A stretch of 64,000 bases of DNA, taken from positions 2,294,001 to 2,358,000 of the forward strand of contig CBDDAF010000003.1 in NCBI GenBank assembly GCA_965224815.1, given 5' to 3'. Positions 1 through 8,621 of this stretch are shown here, piece after piece (positions within the stretch are counted from its first letter, which is position 1; each line of letters begins with the position of its first letter). The position numbers and the translations under genes are program-made. Source of the stretch: CAYPEL01 sp036479985. GTDB lineage: Bacteria; Pseudomonadota; Gammaproteobacteria; DSM-19610. The notes under the pieces were generated by a model. It worked only from the letters and a program-made list of their open reading frames with translations. It made no database searches and was not told the origin of the DNA.

Positions 1-212
1 CCTGGTCAGAGCACCAGGCGATCGGTTGGATTGCTATAAAACTTAATAAAATCAACAGGTAGTGTATTTTTTTCATAACTTATTGGGTGTCAATGTCTGT
101 GCCGGGAACGGTTACGGTCTTATACCTCTTTCAGTGGGCTGAAATCAGGGCGTTGTTCAGGTAAAGTCCCCCGTTCAATTTGCCTGCAGACTCAACCAAG
201 AGGCCCAAGATT
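1..212. other. Leader region upstream of rpe
   Basis: No gene is recognised here. An 18-base hairpin (CCTGGT-cagagc-ACCAGG) opens the window and may belong to the end of the preceding transcription unit. The rest is AT-rich and ends at the rpe start codon. No convincing promoter was identified. Confidence 0.3.
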
Positions 213-911
213 ATGTCAGATTTCAAAATTGCCCCTTCCATCCTCTCTGCCGATTTCGCCCGTCTCGGCGAGGAAGTCGACAATGTGCTCAAGGCAGGTG
301 CCGATATTGTGCACTTCGACGTTATGGATAACCACTATGTCCCCAATCTTACCATTGGCCCATTGGTTTGCGATGCATTGCGCAAGCACGGTGTAACAGC
401 AGAGATTGACGTACATCTAATGGTCAAGCCGGTTGATGCGCTGGTGCCGGATTTTGCCAAAGCGGGTGCCAGCTATATTACTTTCCATCCGGAAGGCAGC
501 GAACATATCGACAGAACTTTGCAGCTAATTAAGGGCGAAGGTTGTAAAGCCGGTCTGGTATTCAATCCGGGAACGCCACTGGATTGTCTGCAATGGGTTA
601 TCGACAAAATTGATATGGTGTTGTTGATGTCTGTGAATCCAGGCTTTGGTGGCCAGAGTTTTATCCCTGCAACGCTCGACAAACTGCGTGCAGCACGCAA
701 GATTATTGATGACAGTGGCCGGGATATTCGCCTGGAAATAGACGGTGGGGTCAAGGTCAATAATATCCGTGAAATCGCTGAAGCGGGTGCTGATACCTTT
801 GTAGCAGGTTCTGCGATTTTTGGTGCCGCCAAAGACAGCGACCCAAGCATTTATGATTCGGTCATTGGCGAAATGCGTGGTGAGCTCGGCAAGGCGAAGA
901 AAGCGGCCTGA
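213..911 (+). CDS. rpe: Ribulose-phosphate 3-epimerase
   Basis: Interconverts D-ribulose 5-phosphate and D-xylulose 5-phosphate in the cytosolic pentose phosphate pathway. The 232-residue product has the single TIM-barrel layout of the family: N-terminal IAPSILSADFARLG, the metal-binding HFDVMDNHYVPNLTIGP, the HLMV motif, the MSVNPGFGGQ phosphate-binding loop, and EIDGGV near the C-terminus. I start at ATG 213; an in-frame TTG at 180 would add 11 unconserved residues. The stop overlaps the gph start by one base (TGATG), so the two are translationally coupled. Rpe and Gph often sit together upstream of trpE in gammaproteobacteria. Confidence 0.97.
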   Translation: MSDFKIAPSILSADFARLGEEVDNVLKAGADIVHFDVMDNHYVPNLTIGPLVCDALRKHGVTAEIDVHLMVKPVDALVPDFAKAGASYITFHPEGSEHIDRTLQLIKGEGCKAGLVFNPGTPLDCLQWVIDKIDMVLLMSVNPGFGGQSFIPATLDKLRAARKIIDDSGRDIRLEIDGGVKVNNIREIAEAGADTFVAGSAIFGAAKDSDPSIYDSVIGEMRGELGKAKKAA

Positions 912-1591
912 TGGGGCTTCACAAGCCATCGATGATTCTCATTGACGTGGATGGTACGCTTGTCGATAGCGTGCCTGACCTGGCTTATTGCGTGAACGAA
1001 ATGATGCAGCAACTGGGGCGTGAACCGAGAAGTGAAACCCAGGTTCGTGACTGGGTGGGTAACGGTGTAGAGCGGTTGGTCAAGCGCGCGTTGGTCGGGC
1101 AACTGGAAGGTGAACCGGATGCGGGTGATTTTGAAAAGGCCTATCCGGCATTTCTCGATTTGTATGCCGATAATACTTCCAAGCGGTCGATGCTATACCC
1201 AGGCGTACGAGACGGTCTGGATTATCTAAAAGCGGCGGGCTTTGCGGTGGGGTGCGTGACTAACAAGGCTGAGCAATTCACATTGCCTTTACTTAAAGCA
1301 CTGGGAATTTACGACGATTTCTCGATCGTGGTCAGTGGCGATACGCTTGAACACAAAAAACCGCACCCGGCACCCTTGCTGCACGCGGCAGAATTTTTCA
1401 AGGTTGAGCCTGGCAATGCGTTGATGATTGGTGACTCGGTCAATGATGTAAAAGCTGCGCGGGCGGCAGGTTTTATGATTGCCTGTGTACCTTACGGGTA
1501 TAATCATGGCGATGATATTCGGGATGCTGAACCTGATTTGGTGATTGATTCGCTGGCGGCTTTGCGAGTTGAATTAGAAAGAGCGGCGTAG
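911..1591 (+). CDS. gph: Phosphoglycolate phosphatase (HAD family)
   Basis: Dephosphorylates 2-phosphoglycolate, a by-product of DNA 3'-end repair and of oxygenase reactions. It shows HAD motif I (LIDVDGTLVDS, nucleophile Asp near residue 12), a helical cap, the lysine of HKKPHPAPLL, and motif IV in MIGDSVNDVKAARAAG. At 226 residues the length fits Gph. It overlaps rpe by one base in a TGATG junction. HAD substrate specificity cannot be read from sequence alone, but the rpe-gph-trpE context supports the name. Confidence 0.93.
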   Translation: MGLHKPSMILIDVDGTLVDSVPDLAYCVNEMMQQLGREPRSETQVRDWVGNGVERLVKRALVGQLEGEPDAGDFEKAYPAFLDLYADNTSKRSMLYPGVRDGLDYLKAAGFAVGCVTNKAEQFTLPLLKALGIYDDFSIVVSGDTLEHKKPHPAPLLHAAEFFKVEPGNALMIGDSVNDVKAARAAGFMIACVPYGYNHGDDIRDAEPDLVIDSLAALRVELERAA

Positions 1592-1643
1592 ATTGGGCTT
1601 TGTACGCTGAACTTGGTAACGGACACTGAAATATAAACAGACC

Positions 1644-1742
1644 GTCCCCTCCCCCTCAGGGGGAGGGACAGGGGATCAGATAAAAGCAACTGCGTTTAAT
1701 TATATCCCCTCTCCCCAGCCCTCTCCCTGAGGGAGAGGGGAT
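1644..1742. repeat. C/T-G/A rich double hairpin repeat after gph
   Basis: Two adjacent palindromes rich in CCCTC/GAGGG lie between gph and trpE. The first is centred on the CTCAG near 1656 with arms GTCCC-CTCCCC / GGGGGA-GGGAC. The second, near 1719-1740, is of the form CCCTCTCCCTGAGGGAGAGGG. Palindromes of this composition are common dispersed intergenic elements in proteobacteria. The remainder of the 1592-1888 gap holds no recognisable gene, and no trp leader peptide with tandem Trp codons was found. Confidence 0.6.
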
Positions 1743-1888
1743 GTTAGTGAATATAGAAAGTTTATATTGGAATTTGAAATGCAATTACAGAAAGAAGTTT
1801 TAAAGCGCAAATGGGATGGCCGATGGCAGGCCTGAGGGTTGGCTGTTGGTGATCTGTTTGTGTTTATAAAACTTCTACGGTGATTGTA

Positions 1889-3376
1889 ATGACTCAAGAA
1901 CAATTCGAACAACTCGTTGCGGCGGGCTATAACCGAATCCCAATGATGCGCGAAGTGCTGGCGGATCTGGATACGCCGCTGAGCACCTATCTTAAACTGG
2001 CCAACGGGCCATACTCCTATTTATTTGAATCTGTGCAGGGTGGTGAAAAATGGGGGCGCTACTCGATCATCGGCCTGCCTTGCCGTACCGTATTGCGTGT
2101 TTATGACGACCAGGTAGAAATATCAACGAATGGCCAGGTCACGGAACGGGTTACAGCGGCAGATCCACTAGCATGGATAGAAAATTACCAGCAAGGATTT
2201 AAGGTGCCTGAACTCGAAGAATTGCCGCGTTTCGCTGGTGGTTTGGTCGGATATTTTGGCTACGATACAGTTCGCTATATTGAGCCGCGTTTACGTGACG
2301 GTGTGAATGATGATCCGTTAGGCAACCCGGATATTTTATTGATGCTGTCCGACGAGGTTGTGGTTTTCGATACCTTGTCCGGCAAATTAATGATTATTGT
2401 CCACGCTGATCCGGCAGAGCCAGATGCCTATCACCAGACACAGGCTCGTCTCGGTGAAATTCAATCTAAATTATCCCAGCCTGTAACGATGCCAGGCCCG
2501 TTAAAACGGTCTTCTAAGGTTGACGAGTCGGATTTTATATCCGGCTTCAGTCAAGATGAATTTCAGGCGGCCGTCAATCGCGTCAAGGAATATATTGTCG
2601 AAGGCGACGCTATGCAGGTGGTGTTATCGCAACGCTTGTCAGTGCCGTATCAGGCACCACCCCTGGACCTTTACCGCGCATTGCGTTGTTTGAATCCATC
2701 ACCTTATATGTTCTATCTTGATCTGGATGATTTTCACGTCGTCGGATCTTCACCGGAGATTCTGGTGCGGCTGGAAGACGGTGAAATCACGGTGCGTCCG
2801 ATTGCGGGTACGCGGCCGCGGGGAGTCGATGAGGAACAGGATATTGAACTTGAAGCAGAGCTGCTGGCCGATCCTAAGGAGTTGGCTGAGCATCTGATGC
2901 TTATTGACCTGGGGCGTAACGATGCGGGGCGTGTTAGTCAAATCGGCAGTGTAGAACTGACCGAGAAAATGATTGTTGAGCGTTACTCACACGTCATGCA
3001 TATAGTCTCCAATGTAACCGGTAAAATAAACCCGGGGATGACCGCTATCGATGTATTACGCGCAACTTTTCCGGCCGGTACCGTTAGTGGTGCACCCAAA
3101 ATAAGGGCGATGGAAATTATCGACGAACTTGAGCCGGTTAAACGCGGTGTTTATGCAGGCGCTGTTGGCTATCTGGACTGGACGGGGAATATGGATACCG
3201 CGATTGCGATTCGAACTGCAGTGATAAAAGATAATAGGCTGCATATTCAGGCGGGTGCCGGTATTGTTGCGGACTCGGTTCCGGAAAATGAATGGGCCGA
3301 AACCATGAGTAAGGGCCGGGCTGTCTTTCGAGCGGTTGCGATGGCGCAAGCCGGACTTGATGGCAGCCACAAGTAG
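1889..3376 (+). CDS. trpE: Anthranilate synthase component I
   Basis: Makes anthranilate from chorismate and ammonia, the first committed step of tryptophan synthesis, as a complex with TrpG. The 495-residue product has the N-terminal feedback-inhibition domain (LANGPYSYLFESVQGGEKWGRYS) and the chorismate-binding domain: VGSSPEILVR, RPIAGTRPRG, LIDLGRNDAGRV, FPAGTVSGAPK, and a glycine-rich IQAGAGIVADS near the end. I start at ATG 1889, which has GGTGA five bases upstream; a GTG at 1880 is the alternative. The last codons lie just upstream of trpG, so the two subunits are probably co-expressed. Confidence 0.97.
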   Translation: MTQEQFEQLVAAGYNRIPMMREVLADLDTPLSTYLKLANGPYSYLFESVQGGEKWGRYSIIGLPCRTVLRVYDDQVEISTNGQVTERVTAADPLAWIENYQQGFKVPELEELPRFAGGLVGYFGYDTVRYIEPRLRDGVNDDPLGNPDILLMLSDEVVVFDTLSGKLMIIVHADPAEPDAYHQTQARLGEIQSKLSQPVTMPGPLKRSSKVDESDFISGFSQDEFQAAVNRVKEYIVEGDAMQVVLSQRLSVPYQAPPLDLYRALRCLNPSPYMFYLDLDDFHVVGSSPEILVRLEDGEITVRPIAGTRPRGVDEEQDIELEAELLADPKELAEHLMLIDLGRNDAGRVSQIGSVELTEKMIVERYSHVMHIVSNVTGKINPGMTAIDVLRATFPAGTVSGAPKIRAMEIIDELEPVKRGVYAGAVGYLDWTGNMDTAIAIRTAVIKDNRLHIQAGAGIVADSVPENEWAETMSKGRAVFRAVAMAQAGLDGSHK

Positions 3377-3386
3377 AGGGGGCAAC

Positions 3387-3965
3387 ATGTTATTGATGAT
3401 CGACAATTACGATTCCTTTACTTATAACCTGGTGCAGTACCTGGGTGAGCTGGGTGCTGATGTTCAGGTGTTCAGGAATGACCAAATCACTCTTGAAGAA
3501 ATAACCAGCTTGTCGCCGCAGCGGATAGTCATTTCGCCGGGGCCATGTACGCCAAATGAAGCGGGAGTTTCAGTTGCAACAATTAAAACCTTCGCTGGAA
3601 AAATTCCGATTTTGGGTGTCTGTTTAGGTCATCAGAGTATTGGTCAGGCATTCGGCGGAAATATTATCCACGCCGGACAGATTATGCACGGCAAGACATC
3701 CCAGGTGCATCATAAAGACAGTGGCGTATTTAAAGGGCTGAATAATCCCTTTGAGGCGACGCGCTACCATTCACTGGTCATTGAAAAAGCCACATTACCG
3801 GATTGCCTGGAAGTCACCGCATGGACAGAAGATACGCAGGGTGAAATCGATGAAATCATGGGTGTAAGGCATAAGGAATATCCTGTCGAAGGCGTGCAGT
3901 TTCATCCTGAATCGATATTGACTGAACACGGCCACGCTATGCTGAAAAATTTTCTGGAGTTTTAA
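3387..3965 (+). CDS. trpG: Anthranilate synthase component II (glutamine amidotransferase)
   Basis: Supplies ammonia from glutamine to TrpE. This class I amidotransferase domain has MLLMIDNYDSFTYNLVQYL at the N-terminus, the catalytic Cys in GVCLGHQSIGQAFGG, and the His/Glu pair in QFHPESILTEHG. The 192-residue length is typical for a stand-alone TrpG. I choose ATG 3387, preceded by a strong TAGAGGGGG ribosome site; an upstream in-frame start at 3336 lies within the end of trpE. PabA-like dual use in folate synthesis is possible, but the trp context points to TrpG. Confidence 0.96.
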   Translation: MLLMIDNYDSFTYNLVQYLGELGADVQVFRNDQITLEEITSLSPQRIVISPGPCTPNEAGVSVATIKTFAGKIPILGVCLGHQSIGQAFGGNIIHAGQIMHGKTSQVHHKDSGVFKGLNNPFEATRYHSLVIEKATLPDCLEVTAWTEDTQGEIDEIMGVRHKEYPVEGVQFHPESILTEHGHAMLKNFLEF

Positions 3966-3967
3966 TT

Positions 3968-4984
3968 GTGGACATGCAAACAGCCATTGATAGTGTCATT
4001 AAAAAACAGGATTTGTCGTCAGACGATATGATGTCCGTCATGCAAACCATCATGACCGGGCAGGCCACACCGGCACAAATCGGCGGTTTTCTGATTGGCT
4101 TGCGCATGAAAGGTGAAACCGTCGATGAAATTGCGGCGGCGGCAAGTGTCATGCGTGAGTTGGTTACGCGAGTTGATATTAAAGGTGATCATTTGGTGGA
4201 TACCTGTGGTACCGGCGGTGATGGTGCTTCGACCTTTAATATCTCTACCGCCAGCGCCATGGTGGCTGCTGCTGCCGGCGCGCAGGTTGCCAAACACGGT
4301 AATCGTTCTGTTTCCAGTAGCTGTGGCAGCGCCGACGTACTTGAAGCGGCTGGCGTTAATCTTGAGTTATCGCCAGAGCAGGTCGCCCAGTGCGTGAATG
4401 AAATCGGGGTCGGCTTTATGTTTGCTCCCAAACACCACGGCGCGATGAAGCACGCCATTGGGCCACGCAAGGAAATGGCTGTACGTACCCTGTTCAATTT
4501 GCTCGGGCCACTCACCAATCCAGCGGGTGCGCCGAATCAGGTGCTGGGTGTGTTCAGTGCAGACTGGGTTGAGCCGCTGGCGCAGGTACTAAAACAGCTC
4601 GGCAGTGAACACGTGCTGGTTGTGCACGCTGATGATGGGTTGGATGAGATCAGTATTGCTGCTCCGACTAAAGTTGCTGAGCTAAAAAATGGAAAAGTAG
4701 AAACCTATAATATTACACCCGAGCAATTCAATTTGAAGCGCAGTAGCCTGGAAGGATTGTCGGTTGAGAATGCCGAACAAAGCCTGACACTGATTGGCCG
4801 CGTGTTTGATAATGAGGCAGGCTCAGCACGAGACATTATCGTGTTAAATGCAGGCGCTGCAATTTATGCCGCTAATCTGACGGACAGTTTGCAAGCTGGC
4901 ATTGAAACAGCAGCTGAAATTATCGCCTCCGGCAAAGCCAAAGAAAAATTCGCTCAGTTGATTGCGTTAAGTGGATCATTGTAA
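3968..4984 (+). CDS. trpD: Anthranilate phosphoribosyltransferase
   Basis: Transfers the phosphoribosyl group of PRPP to anthranilate. It has the signature DTCGTGGDGASTFNISTASA glycine-rich PRPP loop, KHGNRSVSSSCGSADVLEAAG, FAPKHHGAMKHA and RTLFNLLGPLTNPAG. The 338-residue length fits the family. The start is GTG 3968, with GGAG eight bases upstream at the end of trpG; an ATG two codons later is an alternative. It begins three bases after the trpG stop. Confidence 0.97.
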   Translation: MDMQTAIDSVIKKQDLSSDDMMSVMQTIMTGQATPAQIGGFLIGLRMKGETVDEIAAAASVMRELVTRVDIKGDHLVDTCGTGGDGASTFNISTASAMVAAAAGAQVAKHGNRSVSSSCGSADVLEAAGVNLELSPEQVAQCVNEIGVGFMFAPKHHGAMKHAIGPRKEMAVRTLFNLLGPLTNPAGAPNQVLGVFSADWVEPLAQVLKQLGSEHVLVVHADDGLDEISIAAPTKVAELKNGKVETYNITPEQFNLKRSSLEGLSVENAEQSLTLIGRVFDNEAGSARDIIVLNAGAAIYAANLTDSLQAGIETAAEIIASGKAKEKFAQLIALSGSL

Positions 4985-5002
4985 AGACAAGCTGTATTTG
5001 CT

Positions 5003-5803
5003 ATGAAAAACACGCCCGATATTCTAAAAAAGATACTTGCCCGGAAAAAAGAAGAAATCATTGATCGTAGCGCAAGTATCGATTTGCGAGAGATGCGCAG
5101 ACGTGCAGAGGCAGAGACTGGTGTGCGGGGATTTGTCCGTGCACTACACCAACGTATCGATCAAGGTGAATCGGCAGTGATAGCCGAAATCAAAAAAGCA
5201 TCACCGAGCAAAGGTGTGCTGCGTGAGAATTTTGATCCAGTGGCTATTGCAGAAAGCTATGAGCAAGGCGGCGCAGCCTGTTTATCTGTGTTGACTGACA
5301 TCGATTATTTTCAGGGGGCGGATAGCTATTTGCAGCAGGCTCGCCAGGTTTGCGCGCTACCTGTTTTGCGCAAGGATTTTACGATTGACCCTTATCAGAT
5401 TTATGAGGCACGCGCCTTAGGCGCAGATTGTATTTTATTGATTGTGGCTGTTCTGGATGACGTGCAGTTATCTGATCTGCTGCAGTTGGCAGTTAGTTTG
5501 AATATGGATGTATTGGTCGAAGTTCACGATGCCAGTGAAATGCAGAGGGCATTGGCAACACCTGCAACTTTGATTGGTGTGAATAACCGTAATCTCAGAA
5601 CTTTTGAAACCAGCCTGGATACAACGTTAGAAATGTTAACTGGCTTTCCTGGCGACCGGTTGCTCGTCACTGAGAGCGGAATACATACTCATGCTGATGT
5701 TAAACACATGCGTGAACACGGTGTGCATGCCTTTCTAGTCGGAGAAGCCTTCATGAAAGCCGAAGAACCCGGGAAAAAGTTGGCTGATTTATTTGCAGGT
5801 TAG
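5003..5803 (+). CDS. trpC: Indole-3-glycerol phosphate synthase
   Basis: Closes the indole ring from carboxyphenylaminodeoxyribulose 5-phosphate. Family motifs visible in the 266-residue TIM barrel are VIAEIKKASPSKGVLRENFDP, LSVLTDIDYFQG, LPVLRKDFTIDPYQIYEARALGAD, LVEVHD, IGVNNRNLRTF, VTESGIHTHADV and AFLVGEAFM. There is no fused TrpF domain. It sits 18 bases after trpD as the last gene of trpGDC; trpF, trpB and trpA are not in this window. Confidence 0.97.
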   Translation: MKNTPDILKKILARKKEEIIDRSASIDLREMRRRAEAETGVRGFVRALHQRIDQGESAVIAEIKKASPSKGVLRENFDPVAIAESYEQGGAACLSVLTDIDYFQGADSYLQQARQVCALPVLRKDFTIDPYQIYEARALGADCILLIVAVLDDVQLSDLLQLAVSLNMDVLVEVHDASEMQRALATPATLIGVNNRNLRTFETSLDTTLEMLTGFPGDRLLVTESGIHTHADVKHMREHGVHAFLVGEAFMKAEEPGKKLADLFAG

Positions 5804-5826
5804 CATCAGCTATTAATGTTAAGAAT

Positions 5827-5920
5827 GCTTTCGCAAAGGCGCAGAGGCGCTAAGAAAAGATGTTGGTGTATTTTTTTATAACTTTGCGATCTTTGCGTCT
5901 TTGCGAGAGCTATTTTTTTG
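5827..5920. repeat. CGCAAAG-type inverted repeat, possible terminator after trpC
   Basis: The left arm at 5827-5854 (TCGCAAAGGCGCAGAGGCGC...) is imperfectly complementary to the right arm at 5881-5910 (CTTTGCGATCTTTGCGTC...). A T-run follows at 5912-5919. The same type recurs at 11884-11980 and, interrupted, at 43606-43843. It lies between convergent trpC and crp and could stop transcription from the trpC side. Confidence 0.65.
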
Positions 5921-5933
5921 ATTGTATTAACTT

Positions 5934-6578
5934 TTAACGCGTTCCAAATATCACCATGGTTTTACCCTTGGCGGAAAGCGATCCTTGTTCTTCCAATGTT
6001 TTTAAAACCCGGCCAGCCATTTCACGTGAGCAACCCACAATGCGCCCGATTTCCTGACGTGTAATCTTGATTTGCATACCATCTGGATGTGTCATGGCAT
6101 CGGGTTGTTTACACAGATCCAGTAATGTACGCGCCACACGGCCAATTACATCCAGGAATGCCAGATCGCTGACTTTGCGGCTGGTATGACGCAAGCGCCC
6201 GGCCATTTGTGAGGCGAGCCTGAATAAGATATCCGAGTCTTCATGGGCTAGCTGCTTATAACGTGCGTAGCTGACTTCGGCCAGTTCACACTGGGTACGT
6301 GTACGTATCCAGGCACTGCGGTTACTGTCCTCACCAAACAGTCCCATTTCACCAAAGAAGTCTCCAGGATTCAGGTAAGCCAGTACGATTTCGTGGCCAT
6401 TATCATCTTCCATCAAAACAGTGACAGAGCCTTCGATAATGTAATAAAGAACATCAGGCTGATCACCGGCGTAGATGATGACACTTTTAGCTGGATAACG
6501 CCGACGGTGGCATTGTTCCAGGAAACGACTAATGGTTGATTCTTCAGAAGCTATGGGTTTGGGTATTGTATTCAACAT
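5934..6578 (-). CDS. crp: cAMP receptor protein (Crp/Vfr) transcription regulator
   Basis: Global regulator that binds cAMP and then DNA at TGTGA-N6-TCACA sites. The 214-residue product has an N-terminal cyclic-nucleotide domain with the phosphate-binding cassette GDFFGEMGLFGEDSNRSAWIRT, a long dimerisation helix, and a C-terminal winged helix. Its recognition segment, ITRQEIGRIVGCSREMAGRVL, is almost the same as in Vfr and E. coli Crp. It is divergent from the OsmC-like gene, as in many gammaproteobacteria. A perfect consensus site exists in this window at 26029-26044. The start is ATG at 6578. Confidence 0.93.
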   Translation of the reverse strand: MLNTIPKPIASEESTISRFLEQCHRRRYPAKSVIIYAGDQPDVLYYIIEGSVTVLMEDDNGHEIVLAYLNPGDFFGEMGLFGEDSNRSAWIRTRTQCELAEVSYARYKQLAHEDSDILFRLASQMAGRLRHTSRKVSDLAFLDVIGRVARTLLDLCKQPDAMTHPDGMQIKITRQEIGRIVGCSREMAGRVLKTLEEQGSLSAKGKTMVIFGTR

Positions 6579-6602
6579 CTTCTAAATGTACCTTCGCTGA
6601 CC

Positions 6603-6635
6603 CGCTACCCTGCGGTTCTTTCGCTACCCTGCGGT
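6603..6635. repeat. Short direct repeat upstream of crp
   Basis: The 14-mer CGCTACCCTGCGGT occurs twice, 19 bases apart (6603-6616 and 6622-6635), in the crp/osmC divergent intergenic region. It could be a regulatory repeat or a small duplication; nothing else supports a role. Confidence 0.5.
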
Positions 6636-6802
6636 GCTAATAATAATCATGCACTTGTGTGCACCGTTGTAAGATAGTAGCGGTCTGAATTGTCTTTTCT
6701 ACAGTGCTAATCTGCTCTTAAAGCGGATGTACTGTACGGGATGATGTATTTGTGACTGGCTTCACAAAATTGATAAATGATCGATAAATCAGGTGGTTAA
6801 TT

Positions 6803-7225
6803 ATGCAGGCAAGAATTAAATGGGTGCAGGATGCTACTTTTATAGGCGAAGCGGGCAGTGGCCATGCAGTGGTTATGGATGGCCCGCCAGACCATGGTGG
6901 GCGAAATTTGGGTGTCAGGCCTATGGAGATGCTATTACTGGGGATGGGTGGATGTACCGCTTTTGATGTGGTGATGATTCTGAAAAAATCTCGCCAGCCG
7001 GTTGTGGATTGTGTGGTTGAGCTGGAGGCGGACAGAGCCGACTCCGAACCCAAGATTTTTACTCGTATCCATGCGCATTTTATTGTGACCGGGGATGGGC
7101 TATCTGAAAAAAAGGTTAACAGCGCAGTACGCTTATCCGCTGAAAAATATTGTTCTGCATCCATCATGCTTGGCAAGACGGCTGAGATTACCCACGACTT
7201 TGAAATCCGCGAGACGGCGCGATGA
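6803..7225 (+). CDS. OsmC/Ohr-family protein (YhfA-like)
   Basis: Small OsmC-fold protein of 140 residues, a family of thiol-dependent peroxidases and relatives. The conserved Cys of GMGGCTAFDVVMIL (near residue 52) and the second Cys in AEKYCSASIMLGKTAEI (near 118) are both present, as in E. coli YhfA, which is also a neighbour of crp. Its real substrate is unknown. It overlaps the next gene by four bases (ATGA), so the two are probably co-translated. Confidence 0.88.
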   Translation: MQARIKWVQDATFIGEAGSGHAVVMDGPPDHGGRNLGVRPMEMLLLGMGGCTAFDVVMILKKSRQPVVDCVVELEADRADSEPKIFTRIHAHFIVTGDGLSEKKVNSAVRLSAEKYCSASIMLGKTAEITHDFEIRETAR

Positions 7226-7620
7226 AACGGCCTGATCCCACAGCAGGAATGCGGCATGTCGCGCTACATGTTCGTGATTTAGAGTCAGCAGAACATTTCT
7301 ATGTTCAGCTGATGGGTATGACGGTCGAGTGGCGTCCTGATCCAGATAATGTCTACCTGACTTCAGGGAATGACAATCTGGCACTGCACCGTGCAAAAGA
7401 AGATTTCAATCCCGCAAAATACCAGCAGCTTGATCATATCGGCTACATCATTCGCGAACCTGCACAGGTTGATGAGTGGTACGTTTTTTTATTGTCACAT
7501 GAGGTTGAAATGAAAACCGAACCGCGCACTCACCGTGATGGCGCGCGCAGTTTTTATTGTGTGGGCCCGGAAGGAGTCACAGTGCAAATAATTTATCATC
7601 CGCCGATTGCCAACACCTGA
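7222..7620 (+). CDS. VOC-family (glyoxalase fold) protein
   Basis: 132-residue vicinal oxygen chelate protein. HVALHVRDLESAEHFYVQLMGM begins the first beta-alpha-beta-beta-beta module, and HIGYIIREPAQVDEWYVFL the second; GVTVQIIYHPP ends it. Likely metal ligands are in HVALHV, LALHR and LDHIGY, but the substrate cannot be assigned. It starts within the stop of the OsmC-like gene (ATGA overlap) and is followed by speD 15 bases on, so all three may form one transcript. Confidence 0.82.
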   Translation: MKRPDPTAGMRHVALHVRDLESAEHFYVQLMGMTVEWRPDPDNVYLTSGNDNLALHRAKEDFNPAKYQQLDHIGYIIREPAQVDEWYVFLLSHEVEMKTEPRTHRDGARSFYCVGPEGVTVQIIYHPPIANT

Positions 7621-7635
7621 CACGTTTGAATCATT

Positions 7636-8445
7636 ATGAAGAAGTCTGCCCGTAAAAAAATCAAACTCGAAGGGTTTAACAACCTCACCAAAACACTAAG
7701 TTTTAATATCTACGATATTTGTTACGCCAATACGCCTGCACACCGAAAGGAATATATCGAGTATATCGATGAAGCTTACAACGCCGAACGCCTGACCGAT
7801 ATTCTGACCGGTGTGTGTAATATCATCGGTGCCAATATTCTGAATATTGCACGTCAGGACTATGACCCGATGGGTGCCAGTGTCACCATGCTCATCGCCG
7901 AAGAAGATATCGAAGTGGCAGATGTCTCAACCTCAGCAAGGCCTGGGCCTCTGCCAGAAGCCGTAGTGGGGCATCTGGATAAAAGCCACGTTACCGTACA
8001 TACCTATCCGGAAAGTCATCCAGATAATGGCGTCAGTACCTTTCGTGCTGATATAGACGTAGCAACCTGTGGTGTTATTTCACCCCTGAAGGCGTTAAAT
8101 TACCTGATTCACAGCTTTGAATCAGACATCGTAATTTTAGATTACCGGGTGCGCGGTTTTACCCGCGATGTGCGTGGTAAGAAGCATTTTATCGATCACA
8201 AGATTAATTCGATACAGAACTTCCTGTCACGTGATACTTGTGAGCGCTACCAGATGATGGATGTCAACGTGTATCAGGAGAATACCTTTCATACAAAAAT
8301 GCGGCTAAAAGAATCCACCCTGGATGATTATCTATTCGGAGTCGGCGAAGAAGCCCTATCTCCAGCTGAAAGTAAAAAAATCAGCAAGCGTGTAGAACAC
8401 GAAATGATGGAAATATTTTACGGACGGAATATGGTACGGCTTTGA
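7636..8445 (+). CDS. speD: S-adenosylmethionine decarboxylase proenzyme (class 1A)
   Basis: Produces decarboxylated S-adenosylmethionine, the aminopropyl donor for spermidine. The 269-residue proenzyme matches the long gammaproteobacterial class rather than the short Thermotoga/Bacillus class. The self-cleavage site is the Lys116-Ser117 pair in LDKSHVTVHTYPESHP; the Ser becomes the pyruvoyl cofactor. The catalytic Cys is in DVATCGVISPLKALNYLI. The order crp, speD, coq7 is shared with pseudomonads. No speE is present in the window. Confidence 0.95.
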   Translation: MKKSARKKIKLEGFNNLTKTLSFNIYDICYANTPAHRKEYIEYIDEAYNAERLTDILTGVCNIIGANILNIARQDYDPMGASVTMLIAEEDIEVADVSTSARPGPLPEAVVGHLDKSHVTVHTYPESHPDNGVSTFRADIDVATCGVISPLKALNYLIHSFESDIVILDYRVRGFTRDVRGKKHFIDHKINSIQNFLSRDTCERYQMMDVNVYQENTFHTKMRLKESTLDDYLFGVGEEALSPAESKKISKRVEHEMMEIFYGRNMVRL

Positions 8446-8468
8446 GGGTCTGGTTTCGGAAAATACCC

Positions 8469-8513
8469 GTCATTGCGAGCTGCAAGAGATTGCTTCGCTG
8501 CGCTCGCAATGAC
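8469..8513. repeat. REP-type palindrome GTCATTGCGAGC
   Basis: The inverted arms GTCATTGCGAGC (8469-8480) and GCTCGCAATGAC (8502-8513) flank a 21-base loop between the convergent speD and coq7 genes. Palindromes with this sequence are dispersed in many unrelated bacteria. Only one copy is seen here. Confidence 0.7.
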
Positions 8514-8621
8514 AAGTTGAGGTTGAGAACCATCTATCACGCTAAGTTTTCAACAAGCTAGAAATTGCGCCTATTTCAATATATGTGCTTTCCTGATTCA
8601 ACAATCAGGCGACTGAAACCA

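Noticed and set aside
1592..1888. trp attenuator before trpE
   Set aside because: No leader peptide with tandem Trp codons and no paired antiterminator/terminator; only CT/GA-rich palindromes are seen.
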